A stretch of DNA of 29,056 nt from positions 1 to 29,056 of the IMG/VR virus record IMGVR_UViG_3300033149_004223. One strand, 5' to 3'. The DNA is from a virus. Below, in pieces: positions 22,012 to 28,984 of this stretch (position 1 is its first letter; each line of letters opens with the position of its first letter). The notes beneath the pieces were generated by a model that searched no databases, was not told where the DNA came from, and was given only the letters and a program-made list of their open reading frames with translations. A program made the position numbers and the translations under genes.

Positions 22012-22464
22012 TCAATCTCTCACAAACTCCAGATAAAACCCGTCCGGATCCACCAGGCCGAACACCGCTTCCTTGCGTCGGGTCCCGTTAAGCGGCCTAT
22101 CTCCGGTCTTGCGGATACAGCCCGCCTTTGCCAGTCGGCGGATCAGCGCACGGATGTAGCTTTCATCAGCATCGGTAAGCACCACGAGGTCCCGAGCCGA
22201 AAAAACCCTCTTTGTATACATGGCTCGGTAGACCCTTTCCCGGACCCCTTTGCCTTTGCCGGTGTGCTCCTTACCGCAGTACTTCCAGCACCCGCGGGCT
22301 ACATGGATCACCTCGCCCCGCCGGCGGAAGTCCCGAAGGGTATCCCGCACCTTAGCCACCTCGGTGTAGGATTGCACGCCTATCTCATCTGCCAACTTGC
22401 GGGGGCTAAAGGTGCCAAGCCTCTTGGCCGCCTCACGGATCCTCTGCGCCATCCCCGTCTTCAT
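22012..22464 (-). CDS. Two-winged-helix DNA-binding protein, unknown
   Basis: This 150-residue protein begins MKTGMAQRIREAAKRLGTFS (GAGGAG upstream). Two winged-helix units are visible: FSPRKLADEIGVQSYTEVAK with RDTLRDFRRRGEVIHVARGC (about 19-60), and FSARDLVVLTDADESYIRAL with IRRLAKAGCIRKTG (about 88-122). It sits directly downstream of the MuB-like gene. It may regulate the early operon or act at replication; it is not a recognised Mu regulator. Confidence 0.68.
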   Translation of the reverse strand: MKTGMAQRIREAAKRLGTFSPRKLADEIGVQSYTEVAKVRDTLRDFRRRGEVIHVARGCWKYCGKEHTGKGKGVRERVYRAMYTKRVFSARDLVVLTDADESYIRALIRRLAKAGCIRKTGDRPLNGTRRKEAVFGLVDPDGFYLEFVRD

Positions 22465-22481
22465 TTTCTCCTCTCTTTATA

Positions 22482-22512
22482 CCTAATGCCTAATGCCTAA
22501 CGCCCAACGCCC
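22482..22512. repeat. Tandem heptamers at the 3' end of the MuB-like gene
   Basis: Units CCTAATG, CCTAATG, CCTAACG, CCCAACG and a partial CCC follow each other, the same family as the heptamers at 15,026-15,053. The C-terminal codons and the stop of the MuB-like gene are built from them (residues VGVGR). Confidence 0.85.
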
Positions 22513-23192
22513 ACCCTACACACCTCATCAATGACCTGATCGTTGACCTGTTTCAGCCCTGTGGCAGCCAAGATGCGCTCTACCTTGAGCGCATCCTTGA
22601 TGACCAGGCGGAAGTCGCCCTCTGCGTGGCGGGCAAGTTTTTTGGATTGGTCCGGCGTGATGGCCTGAGCCAGAGCCTTGCGGTAAAAATAAAGCACGTC
22701 GCTCGGCGTGATAGGACCGAATGTGACTGTGTCGCGGAGGCGCGAATGGAGCCTTCGCTCCTGGCGCAGCTTGCCGGCCAGGGGTTCCTCGCCCACCAGG
22801 ATCACGGGGATGGTGAAGTGATCCGAGATATCCCTGAGCACGTTGAGATGCTTGAGTCCCAGGCGGTCGGCCTCATCTACAATAATGACCTTGTGATTGT
22901 TCCCCAATTCTGCCTTGAGGACCTCGTAGCAGGCAGAAGTCATCCTGGGCCTCACTCCACCCACGACAAATGCCACCTCGCGGAGTACCGCCACTGGCGA
23001 GCCGAAATCCAGGGGCCGCACATAAATGGCCTCGGGAAACTGCGTTGCCAGACGCTCGCTTGCCGTGGTCTTACCGCGGCCTGCGCGGCCGATCACCGCA
23101 GCCATGTCCACGCCGTAGCGGTTGGCCGCCAGGTCATTAAAAACATCCTCAAATCGCTGGTAATTGTCCGTAGAAACAAACACATCTCTCAT
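22497..23192 (-). CDS. MuB-like transposition ATPase (AAA+)
   Basis: This 231-residue protein starts at ATG 23192, overlapping the transposase stop (ATGA). Walker A GRAGRGKT is at residues 35-42 and Walker B VIIVDEAD at 102-109. The sequence VILVGEEPLAGKLRQERRLH continues the AAA+ core with a sensor region. In Mu, MuB forms ATP-dependent filaments on target DNA, delivers targets to MuA and gives target immunity. The protein lacks the long N-terminal DNA-binding region of MuB (312 residues in Mu), so it is a short form, as in several Mu-like phages. The last residues are repeat-encoded. Confidence 0.9.
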   Translation of the reverse strand: MRDVFVSTDNYQRFEDVFNDLAANRYGVDMAAVIGRAGRGKTTASERLATQFPEAIYVRPLDFGSPVAVLREVAFVVGGVRPRMTSACYEVLKAELGNNHKVIIVDEADRLGLKHLNVLRDISDHFTIPVILVGEEPLAGKLRQERRLHSRLRDTVTFGPITPSDVLYFYRKALAQAITPDQSKKLARHAEGDFRLVIKDALKVERILAATGLKQVNDQVIDEVCRVGVGR

Positions 23193-25381
23193 TGCTCGAC
23201 CTCCCCTTGCATCAGCAAGCTTTCCTTGTAGACCTGCCAGTACTCGCGGGCAGACTCATTCATTCCCATCTCGTAATTAGCTTTAAACTCTATATCTTCC
23301 TGATCTAGTTCAGCGCCTGCCGCCTCCTGCTCCAGGATCCAGCGGTAGCGGTCCAATTTTGAACTGAAAAGTGGCCGCACAGGGGCAGGCCGGTAATTCT
23401 CGATCCGCTCCACGCCCGCCAGGATCTCCTCATCCGAGGGCCCGGATATCTTTTTCTGCTCCTCCAGCCTCTTTTGCTTGTCCTTGCCGATCAGGGCTGC
23501 GGCCTTCTCAATGGCGGGCACTTCGGAAAATTGCCTGAAATCAGGTATTGCGCTTGTATAGCGTTTGTACTCCAGGATGAAGCCCTTGCGGGTGCGGGCC
23601 TTTTCCGCGATCTTGCGCGAGGCAAGCTCACGGTCTTTCATGGAGGAGTATTCCACCGGCTGCGCTGTGCAGAGGTACTTGCCACCCCGAAAGACCATGA
23701 CCCATCCTGGGTCGAGCGGGTCGTAGCGGCACTCCACGCGCGTGCCGTTAAGCTCCACCAGGGCCTCATGTTCGTACTGCTCATTCTGAAAAGTGATACG
23801 CCCCCGGTCCACCGTGCGGCGTGCCCGAGGTAAAAAGATAAGGTCAATAGCCTCCTTGGAGACCGGGCCGGGCCTCCAACCGGCAGTGTACCGGGCCCGC
23901 AAGGCGTCCATAGGAGTGGCTGACTTGGGTTTTGGCCGGTCCTTCCATTCCCTGAGCACCCCGCGGTGCGGGCGCTCATTATTGTAATAGTCCATCGCCT
24001 TCATCAGGATGCGGGCAAACTCCCAGAAGGTGAGTAGCTTACCCGCTTCGGCCAGGCGGCGAAGTTCTTTTTCATCCACCTCGTTCTCTTCAGCGGATCC
24101 GCCCAGGTCCTTCACATACCCTGGCACAAGGAAAACGCTCCGGAGAATATGCTGGAGCTTGTCGAATGTGCCCTCGATCATCTTGGCTTTGGCGTTCCGC
24201 ACAATGGCCTTTTTATGCGTTCCAGGAATGATCGCCAGAGGGTTAATCTCTTCGGGGTCAAGCCCTTCAGACTCAAATGGCACGTCCACCTCGCGAGCTG
24301 CATCCAGCCCGATGGAACGGATATCCTTAAGTATTCCCATTATGTAGCGGCTTAGCTCTGGCTTACCCCAATCCGTGTAAATGGAGCCGAAGGCCCCGAA
24401 GATCATAAGCCCCATGCGAAGGGCCAGGCCTATGAGGTAGGAGTCGTACTTGCGGTCCAGGGCACCGCCGTAGATCAGCCGTGTGCACAGGTCCTGCCAG
24501 AAGTAGCCCTCCGGACGGAAGATTTCACCCGTTTCCTCGTCCACAACCCAGAAGTCAAAACGATGTTGATCACCCACCAGTAGCTCGAAGGGCTCTAAGT
24601 CTGAATAGTCGCGCAGCACTGGGGGTAATGTATTGTCCAGGGCCCGGAGACCTCCGCGCTGAAGCGCCAGGAGCTGGGGGCTGACCTTTTTATCCAGCCA
24701 CCACATGGCGCTCTGGTAGGTGCCCACATTCCACCCGCGCTTCAGGGCCTCGTGGCACAGGATTTGGTAGAGCCGAAGCTTGTCGATCTTGCGGTGCTCG
24801 CGCTTGAGACACAACCCCACCCAGAAGTCTATGGCCTCGGGGCTCCAGGTTTTGGGCTTTCCCTGGGTTTTCTTGGTGTGTTTGAGGCCGGCCAGGCCCC
24901 GCTCTTCATAGCGCTTCAGGTAGCGATAGACTGTTTGGAATGTCGTGCCATGCTTAACGGCCACAGACTCGATCCAGGCCCGTTTTTTCCACCCCTTTGG
25001 GATCCGCTGGGCCTCCTGGACCATCCTTGCCCGTTTCTGGACTTTGGGATCGCGCAATACGTCCATGCCTATGGCCCGCTCAGGGGTCCAGGCCGGCATG
25101 TTTGGCACGGTATTTGCTATTTCATTATATATAGAAAGCTTCTTGTAGGCGGTTAGCTGTGCCTCGGGGGCAAGTTGAGGAATGAGAGAAACGGGAACAG
25201 CATCCTTTTTCGCAAGAGCCTTCTGGATGTCAGGGGGGAGGTCTTTGATGTGATACCGCCTGTCTCCCCTCTTGTTGATGACCTCGCAGGGCCAGGATTC
25301 TTTTTTGGCTCGTTCAAGGAGAGACTGCTTCGTAATCCCAAGGGAACCTGCTAGTTCGCGAGTACTTACAACCTCGTTCAT
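23189..25381 (-). CDS. MuA-like DDE transposase
   Basis: This 730-residue protein has the MuA plan. The N-terminus has a winged/MerR-like helix-turn-helix (STRELAGSLGITKQSLLERA, about 6-25). It then has a second DNA-binding part with a helix-turn-helix (GTTFQTVYRYLKRYEERGLA, about 145-164), and a catalytic core with Asp271 (LLVGDQHRFD), Asp337 (IYTDWGKPE) and Glu403 (KMIEGTF), matching the MuA D269-D336-E392 triad and spacing. A C-terminal beta domain and a charged tail follow that would contact MuB. It cuts and joins phage ends in integration and replicative transposition. It starts at ATG 25381, overlapping the previous stop. Confidence 0.95.
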   Translation of the reverse strand: MNEVVSTRELAGSLGITKQSLLERAKKESWPCEVINKRGDRRYHIKDLPPDIQKALAKKDAVPVSLIPQLAPEAQLTAYKKLSIYNEIANTVPNMPAWTPERAIGMDVLRDPKVQKRARMVQEAQRIPKGWKKRAWIESVAVKHGTTFQTVYRYLKRYEERGLAGLKHTKKTQGKPKTWSPEAIDFWVGLCLKREHRKIDKLRLYQILCHEALKRGWNVGTYQSAMWWLDKKVSPQLLALQRGGLRALDNTLPPVLRDYSDLEPFELLVGDQHRFDFWVVDEETGEIFRPEGYFWQDLCTRLIYGGALDRKYDSYLIGLALRMGLMIFGAFGSIYTDWGKPELSRYIMGILKDIRSIGLDAAREVDVPFESEGLDPEEINPLAIIPGTHKKAIVRNAKAKMIEGTFDKLQHILRSVFLVPGYVKDLGGSAEENEVDEKELRRLAEAGKLLTFWEFARILMKAMDYYNNERPHRGVLREWKDRPKPKSATPMDALRARYTAGWRPGPVSKEAIDLIFLPRARRTVDRGRITFQNEQYEHEALVELNGTRVECRYDPLDPGWVMVFRGGKYLCTAQPVEYSSMKDRELASRKIAEKARTRKGFILEYKRYTSAIPDFRQFSEVPAIEKAAALIGKDKQKRLEEQKKISGPSDEEILAGVERIENYRPAPVRPLFSSKLDRYRWILEQEAAGAELDQEDIEFKANYEMGMNESAREYWQVYKESLLMQGEVEQ

Positions 25382-25884
25382 TTCCTGCCCCTCAATTCCT
25401 TTTTCAACCTCTGCATCTCAATGATCATCTCATCCAGCTTGCCTAAGGCCATTTGCCGCACCTCATCCCCGGATATCACGCGCGCTCCCTCGGCTTCAGC
25501 CAGCGCCCTGATAGGCTCAAGCGAGCCGGTTATACGCTGGACTGCATATATATAATAGGTGGGGATAGGGTATTCGGAGGGCTTACTGAGATAATGGTTG
25601 AACATGTGAATGGAAAGGTGTTTGCCCCTTTTTGTATCCTCTTTGGGCCACCCGAAATAATCGTTGATAGCATCAACCATCTGCTCGCGGCTCAACCCGG
25701 TTTGCCGGATCGCCCTCTTTATGGCGGCAGCTATTTCAATACATGCCTCCTCAAATTCACAATGAGTCGTGGAGGCCTCCGGCCCCTGCAATATTTCCTC
25801 TTTTAATTCGCGGTACTGCTCAATTTTATGGTCAAAGTCGAAACTTAGCTGGTTCGGGTCTATTTTTTTCTTGCTTTTAGACAT
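25378..25884 (-). CDS. Helix-turn-helix-type early protein upstream of transposase
   Basis: This 168-residue protein begins MSKSKKKIDPNQLSFDFDHK (ribosome-binding site AAGGAG). A central helix-turn-helix-like segment, AIRQTGLSREQMVDAINDYF, is followed by YYIYAVQRITGSLEPIRALA, and the C-terminus is a helix (EMIIEMQRLKKELRGRK). It is coupled to the transposase gene (ATGA overlap). It may regulate transposase use or DNA choice; no named family is recognised. Confidence 0.65.
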   Translation of the reverse strand: MSKSKKKIDPNQLSFDFDHKIEQYRELKEEILQGPEASTTHCEFEEACIEIAAAIKRAIRQTGLSREQMVDAINDYFGWPKEDTKRGKHLSIHMFNHYLSKPSEYPIPTYYIYAVQRITGSLEPIRALAEAEGARVISGDEVRQMALGKLDEMIIEMQRLKKELRGRK

Positions 25885-25916
25885 TGACCACTCCTTATAA
25901 ATAAGTTATTCATAAC

Positions 25917-26156
25917 TCATAAAGACGCGACCCGTTTTTTTCGACGTCTGGGGTTGAAGTAATAGGAAGGGAACACCTGGCGGGGGTCTAAACCCAGCTT
26001 TTTCGCAATCGCCTTAAAAACCCGGTCTGAGGGACGCGCCTCAGGGTGGTTTATGACCGCTGATACGTGAAACTCAGACACCCCAAGCTCCTGTGCGATT
26101 TGCTTCTGGGTGATACCCCGCTTCTTGAGGGCGGCTTGTATGTCTGCTGGATGCAT
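25917..26156 (-). CDS. Ner-like DNA-binding regulator
   Basis: This 79-residue protein starts at ATG 26156 after AGGAGG. It begins MHPADIQAALKKRGITQKQI and has the Ner/Nlp helix-turn-helix (TQKQIAQELGVSEFHVSAVI) followed by PEARPSDRVFKAIAKKLGL, with a basic end (RRRKKR). In Mu, Ner is made early and turns down repressor and early transcription. The position just upstream of the transposase block agrees. Confidence 0.85.
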   Translation of the reverse strand: MHPADIQAALKKRGITQKQIAQELGVSEFHVSAVINHPEARPSDRVFKAIAKKLGLDPRQVFPSYYFNPRRRKKRVASL

Positions 26157-26185
26157 CAGTTAACCTCCTGGGTGGATATATAAAA

Positions 26186-26677
26186 ATGGATAAAATCGAA
26201 ACAGCTATTAAGGTCCTTGAGGCGTTGCACGAGGAAAAAGAAAAGCACGGCTACATGGGAAGACTCCAAATAGATGACCTCGTAGAAAAGCTGCGTGTTG
26301 ACAGGGAGGCCATCGAGAGGGTTGTCCACTATCTTCACGAGCGGGAGTTTGTGAGATGCAAGTCTAATGCGGTTGTGGATATAACGACCAAAGGCGAAGA
26401 CGTTGTGGACGGGCCCTCCCTGTTTAATCCCCCTGACAGACAGCATCAGATGAAGACCGAAATTTATGGGGGCACTATAGGCCAGGTTGTTCAAGCTCAT
26501 AAGGTCACCTTCACCGCTTCTAGTCTTCTTGATCATCTGACCGATGAGATACGCCGTCAGCCTGACCTTGACGAGGACCAGAAGAAGTCATGGCTGGATC
26601 ACCTGAGTTCGATGTCGAGCCATCCTGCGTTTCTGAAGATTTTGGATAAGGCATTGTGGATTCTGGGAAATCGTTAA
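26186..26677 (+). CDS. Plus-strand winged-helix protein, unknown
   Basis: This 163-residue protein begins MDKIETAIKVLEALHEEKEK. An N-terminal winged helix (about 25-70; RLQIDDLVEKLRVDREAIER, then LHEREFVRCKSNAVVDITTK) is joined to a helical C-terminal domain (SSLLDHLTDEIRRQP, then QKKSWLDHLSSMSSHPAFLK). It is divergent from the Ner-like gene with only 29 bases between, and its last 158 bases overlap a minus-strand gene. Its promoter is not evident. It looks like an inserted accessory (moron-type) gene; the function is unknown. Confidence 0.7.
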   Translation: MDKIETAIKVLEALHEEKEKHGYMGRLQIDDLVEKLRVDREAIERVVHYLHEREFVRCKSNAVVDITTKGEDVVDGPSLFNPPDRQHQMKTEIYGGTIGQVVQAHKVTFTASSLLDHLTDEIRRQPDLDEDQKKSWLDHLSSMSSHPAFLKILDKALWILGNR

Positions 26678-26894
26678 ACCAAATGCCGTGTTTGAGGTGT
26701 TGCTGTGCGAAAGCTTTGATTTGGGGGTCATCGCTTTTCGACGCTTCAATAATTAAAGAGGCGAAGAGTATGTCTGCCATCCTTCCCAGGCCGTGGCTGA
26801 TCCTTATAAGCTGCTTTCTGATTTGGTTAAGGACCCTAAACTCGATTAGTGGTTTTTGTACTATAAGGTCTTCTAGTTCTTTTTCGTATGCCAT
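26520..26894 (-). CDS. First early-operon gene, unknown, overlaps antisense gene
   Basis: This 124-residue protein starts at ATG 26894 after AAGGAG and about 65 bases downstream of a strong minus-strand promoter. The first 75 residues are convincing and helical (MAYEKELEDLIVQKPLIEFR, ASLIIEASKSDDPQIKAFAQ). The last 45 are low-complexity Ser/Gly/Asp, encoded opposite the plus-strand winged-helix gene, and may be a consequence of the overlap. No family is recognised; expected role in early control. Confidence 0.65.
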   Translation of the reverse strand: MAYEKELEDLIVQKPLIEFRVLNQIRKQLIRISHGLGRMADILFASLIIEASKSDDPQIKAFAQQHLKHGIWFNDFPESTMPYPKSSETQDGSTSNSGDPAMTSSGPRQGQADGVSHRSDDQED

Positions 26895-26959
26895 AGCGAA
26901 CTCCTTGTTTTTTTGGTGTTTAAGGTGAATGTCTATTTTGCGGCTAGAAATTGATAACA

Positions 26960-26988
26960 GTTATATGCGCTTTTTTGAAGAAAGTCAA
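26960..26988 (-). promoter_or_regulatory. Early promoter of the lytic operon
   Basis: On the minus strand, TTGACT (26,988-26,983) and TATAAC (26,965-26,960) are separated by exactly 17 bases, giving a start near 26,953. The palindrome ATAACAGTTAT (26,954-26,964) overlaps the -10 box and start and is a likely repressor or Ner operator. It points into the first early gene. Confidence 0.78.
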
Positions 26989-27016
26989 TCAAAAAAATGC
27001 CTGACAAAGCGATTTT

Positions 27017-27045
27017 TTGAATTTTTTACAATGAGCAGGTATCTA
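27017..27045 (+). promoter_or_regulatory. Possible repressor promoter
   Basis: TTGAAT (27,017-27,022), a 17-base spacer and TATCTA (27,040-27,045) could drive the plus-strand repressor. Both boxes are imperfect. Transcripts from it would pass through the hairpin at 27,090-27,119. A second possibility is CTGACA (27,103-27,108) with TTTATC (27,126-27,131), whose start would be at the ATG. Confidence 0.4.
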
Positions 27046-27086
27046 AGTGAAATTATTCAACTATTCCCTACTTACCTATTTTTCGC

Positions 27087-27128
27087 TTACCTGACGATTT
27101 ACCTGACAAAATCGTCAGGCTATTTTTT
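27087..27128 (+). promoter_or_regulatory. Repeated CCTGAC operator region / terminator-like hairpin
   Basis: CCTGACGATTT (27,090-27,100) is perfectly complementary to AAATCGTCAGG (27,109-27,119); the loop contains a further CCTGAC. A T-run (27,123-27,128) follows. Another CCTGACAAAGCGATT occurs at 27,000-27,014. The multiple CCTGAC half-sites suggest repressor operators; the hairpin plus T-run would also end plus-strand transcripts. Confidence 0.65.
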
Positions 27129-27137
27129 ATCAAAAAG

Positions 27138-27833
27138 ATGCATATTGGCGAGCGAATAAAAATTATCCGTGGCAAAATGTCGCAAAAGGATTTTGCCACC
27201 AAGATAGGCGCAGGCCAGAGGTCTATCCATTCCTGGGAGGCAGGAGAAGCGTCACCGGGCGCGCGGGCCCTGGCGGCAATACATAGGGTTTTTCATGTCA
27301 ACGTTCATTGGCTTCTCACGGGCGAGGGAGAGCCTTATATTGATGATACCCAAGGGACTGAACCGGGCAGCGGGGGACCGGTGGACTACTGCTTCGTCCC
27401 GCTCGTGGAGGGTAGGGTCACGGCAGGACCCGAGGGCGGGCTCCTATATGACGAGCCGGTAGATCATTATCCTTTCAAAAAGACATGGATACTGAGAAAA
27501 TTCGGCAGGGATCAGGCACGCCATAAGGCCCTTGTGCTTGTAAGGGTTACGGGAGATTCAATGAGCCCCACCATTAACCCGGGCGAGCTCATTCTGGTGG
27601 ACACCTGGGAGCCTGAAAGGTTGGAGATAAAGGACGGTAAGGTCTACCTTATCCGCATGCCAGACGGTATGATTACGGTTAAACGGTTGATGCTAAGCAG
27701 TCGAGACGACGAACTTAGTCTCGTCTGCCTCTCGAATAATCCCAATTTTGAGCCCTTCAAATTCGAGGTTGAAAAGCCGCTCCAGTGGTATGTCCTAGGC
27801 CGTATCCGCTGGGTCGGCCGGGAAATTGATTAA
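27138..27833 (+). CDS. S24-type (CI/LexA-like) phage repressor
   Basis: This 231-residue protein begins MHIGERIKIIRGKMSQKDFA. A helix-turn-helix (SQKDFATKIGAGQRSIHSWE, about 15-34) is followed by a self-cleaving S24 peptidase domain with Ser141 (VTGDSMSP) and Lys182 (TVKRL), and a plausible Ala96-Gly97 cleavage bond (VTAGPEG). This is a lambda CI/LexA-type repressor rather than the Mu c type, so induction by RecA after DNA damage is expected. It is divergent from the early promoter. It has no ribosome-binding site before ATG 27138, so a leaderless mRNA is possible. Confidence 0.92.
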   Translation: MHIGERIKIIRGKMSQKDFATKIGAGQRSIHSWEAGEASPGARALAAIHRVFHVNVHWLLTGEGEPYIDDTQGTEPGSGGPVDYCFVPLVEGRVTAGPEGGLLYDEPVDHYPFKKTWILRKFGRDQARHKALVLVRVTGDSMSPTINPGELILVDTWEPERLEIKDGKVYLIRMPDGMITVKRLMLSSRDDELSLVCLSNNPNFEPFKFEVEKPLQWYVLGRIRWVGREID

Positions 27834-27861
27834 TTTATACTTACAAAAAAGGGGTTTATAT

Positions 27862-28056
27862 ATGTTTGGAATTGGTTTACCGGAATTATTTATTCTTTTA
27901 TTCTTTTTTGGTGGCTTTATTCTTCCATTTTTTATTAATGCTAAGCTGGCAAAAAGTAGGGGTAAAAGCGTAGCACTAATGATGCTTTTAACCTTCATTT
28001 TTTCTTGGATTGTTACCTTGATACTGGCGTTCCTACCTAAGATCGAAAAGGCATAG
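27862..28056 (+). CDS. Small two-TM membrane protein
   Basis: This encodes 64 residues from ATG 27862 (GGGG upstream). Two hydrophobic helices, LPELFILLFFFGGFILPFFI and VALMMLLTFIFSWIVTLILA, are joined by a basic turn (NAKLAKSRGKS). It follows the repressor on the same strand, so it is probably expressed in the lysogen. It may act in superinfection exclusion or be a partner of the SLATT-like gene. No family is named. Confidence 0.7.
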   Translation: MFGIGLPELFILLFFFGGFILPFFINAKLAKSRGKSVALMMLLTFIFSWIVTLILAFLPKIEKA

Positions 28057-28070
28057 CTGGATTTTTTGTA

Positions 28071-28099
28071 TTTACATAATTTTCTTAATGTTGTATAAA
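28071..28099 (+). promoter_or_regulatory. Possible promoter of the SLATT-like gene pair
   Basis: TTTACA (28,071-28,076), a 17-base spacer and TATAAA (28,094-28,099) form a good sigma-70 match. The predicted start (near 28,106) falls within the AAGGAGG of the next gene, so leader and ribosome-binding site would be very short. This is an oddity to note. Confidence 0.5.
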
Positions 28100-28113
28100 A
28101 TAAGGAGGTAAAT

Positions 28114-28284
28114 ATGTCTGACGATAAGAAAAGGGGCGAGGGAGAGCGGCTCGTTCATGAAACTGAAAAGGTTATCGGTAAAACTATAACGAAGAAGGTC
28201 AAGCCTGTTCTCGACACCATACCGCCGCCCGAAAGCCCGCCAGACAAAGGAGGGGATAAAAATGGAGGACAAGATTCGGAGTGA
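28114..28284 (+). CDS. 56-aa hydrophilic partner of the SLATT-like gene
   Basis: ATG 28114 follows AAGGAGG. The sequence begins MSDDKKRGEGERLVHETEKV and ends in a Pro/Gly-rich tail (PPPESPPDKGGDKNGGQDSE). It is charged and lacks a membrane part. It overlaps the SLATT-like gene by 23 bases, and its 3' part supplies that gene's ribosome-binding site (AAAGGAGGGG). A helper or immunity-type role is an inference from the pairing only. Confidence 0.65.
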   Translation: MSDDKKRGEGERLVHETEKVIGKTITKKVKPVLDTIPPPESPPDKGGDKNGGQDSE

Positions 28285-28792
28285 TTTTTACAAGCTTCTT
28301 TTCGGAGTCCGCCGGTCCATTAGATACCACCACCGCAGGCGCCTATTTTTCGATAGGCTTCACCAAATCTCTACCTTTCTTTCTGCGGTTACTGGTACTG
28401 CCACCGTCGCATCCCTTTTAGCGAACGCCTCATCTTTAGCCCTGTTCTTCGGTATTTGTGTGGCCATCTTCTCAGTGATCGATCTGGTGGTTGGAGCGGC
28501 TCAGGCGGCAAGAGTTCATCACGACCTAGCCAAGAAGTTTATAGAACTCGAAAAGGCTATGACTGCTTGTAAAAGCCCCAGCGACGAAGACGTGATTCAC
28601 TTCAGAAGCGAAAGGTTGGATATCGAATCAGAAGAACCCCCAGTCCTGAAAGTCCTTGATGCCATTTGCCATAACGAACTAATCCGCGCTCTAGGTCACG
28701 ATCCAAAATACTATGCCAAAATTGCCTGGTACCAGCGCCTATTCGCTCACTTTTTTGACATCCGCGAACACAAAATCCAATTACAAACTTAA
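28262..28792 (+). CDS. SLATT-domain-like two-TM protein
   Basis: This 176-residue protein begins MEDKIRSDFYKLLFGVRRSI. A basic N-terminus is followed by two membrane helices, about residues 36-52 (ISTFLSAVTGTATVASLLA) and 58-80 (LALFFGICVAIFSVIDLVVG), then a long helical cytosolic part (ARVHHDLAKKFIELEKAMTA). This is the plan of SLATT proteins, predicted pore-forming effectors often linked to phage defence. It is a lysogenic accessory gene just inside the phage end. Whether it harms the cell or blocks rival phages is unproven. Confidence 0.72.
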   Translation: MEDKIRSDFYKLLFGVRRSIRYHHRRRLFFDRLHQISTFLSAVTGTATVASLLANASSLALFFGICVAIFSVIDLVVGAAQAARVHHDLAKKFIELEKAMTACKSPSDEDVIHFRSERLDIESEEPPVLKVLDAICHNELIRALGHDPKYYAKIAWYQRLFAHFFDIREHKIQLQT

Positions 28793-28822
28793 CCTTAGTT
28801 TACCTTACTTTTCTTGCCTGGA

Positions 28823-28960
28823 TTTTGTCGCACCTTTTATTTGAATAAGGGGCACTTTGAATCAAACAATGATGCGACAAAATTTCCGCGCCAAAATCAT
28901 CTAACCTCTCAATATTCCCGTCAAATCCCGCCAAATCCCGCTTTATCCCGCTTGTCGCAC
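28823..28960 (+). other. Prophage left-end region with transposase-type binding sites
   Basis: Three copies of a TTGTCGCA motif lie here: TTTTGTCGCACC at 28,823 (plus), TTTTGTCGCATC at 28,882-28,871 (minus), and TTGTCGCACTTTATG at 28,952 (plus). Spacing and mixed orientation resemble Mu end sites bound by MuA. The cut end is probably one of the CA dinucleotides between 28,983 and 28,999. No gene is seen between 28,793 and the end. Confidence 0.65.
28914..28953. repeat. Four 10-bp tandem repeats (AATCCCGCCA type)
   Basis: Units ATTCCCGTCA, AATCCCGCCA, AATCCCGCTT and TATCCCGCTT run head to tail. A 10-base period places every unit on one face of the helix. They lie immediately before the outermost TTGTCGCAC motif. 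Confidence 0.85.
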
Positions 28961-28984
28961 TTTATGTTTTATCTGTAAAAGGCA

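Noticed and set aside
26156-26536. A minus-strand frame of 126 codons opposite the plus-strand winged-helix gene
   Set aside because: No ribosome-binding site and no sensible protein pattern; the plus-strand protein has clear domain structure, and the Ner-like ATG at its end has its own ribosome-binding site.
26929-27159. A plus-strand frame of 76 codons across the switch region
   Set aside because: It is AT-rich, crosses both promoters and the hairpin, and reads into the repressor start in another frame; this is non-coding control DNA.
20321-28847. The two 25-bp copies taken as ends of a nested transposon
   Set aside because: They are in direct rather than inverted orientation and the genes between belong to the prophage; a nested element is not supported.
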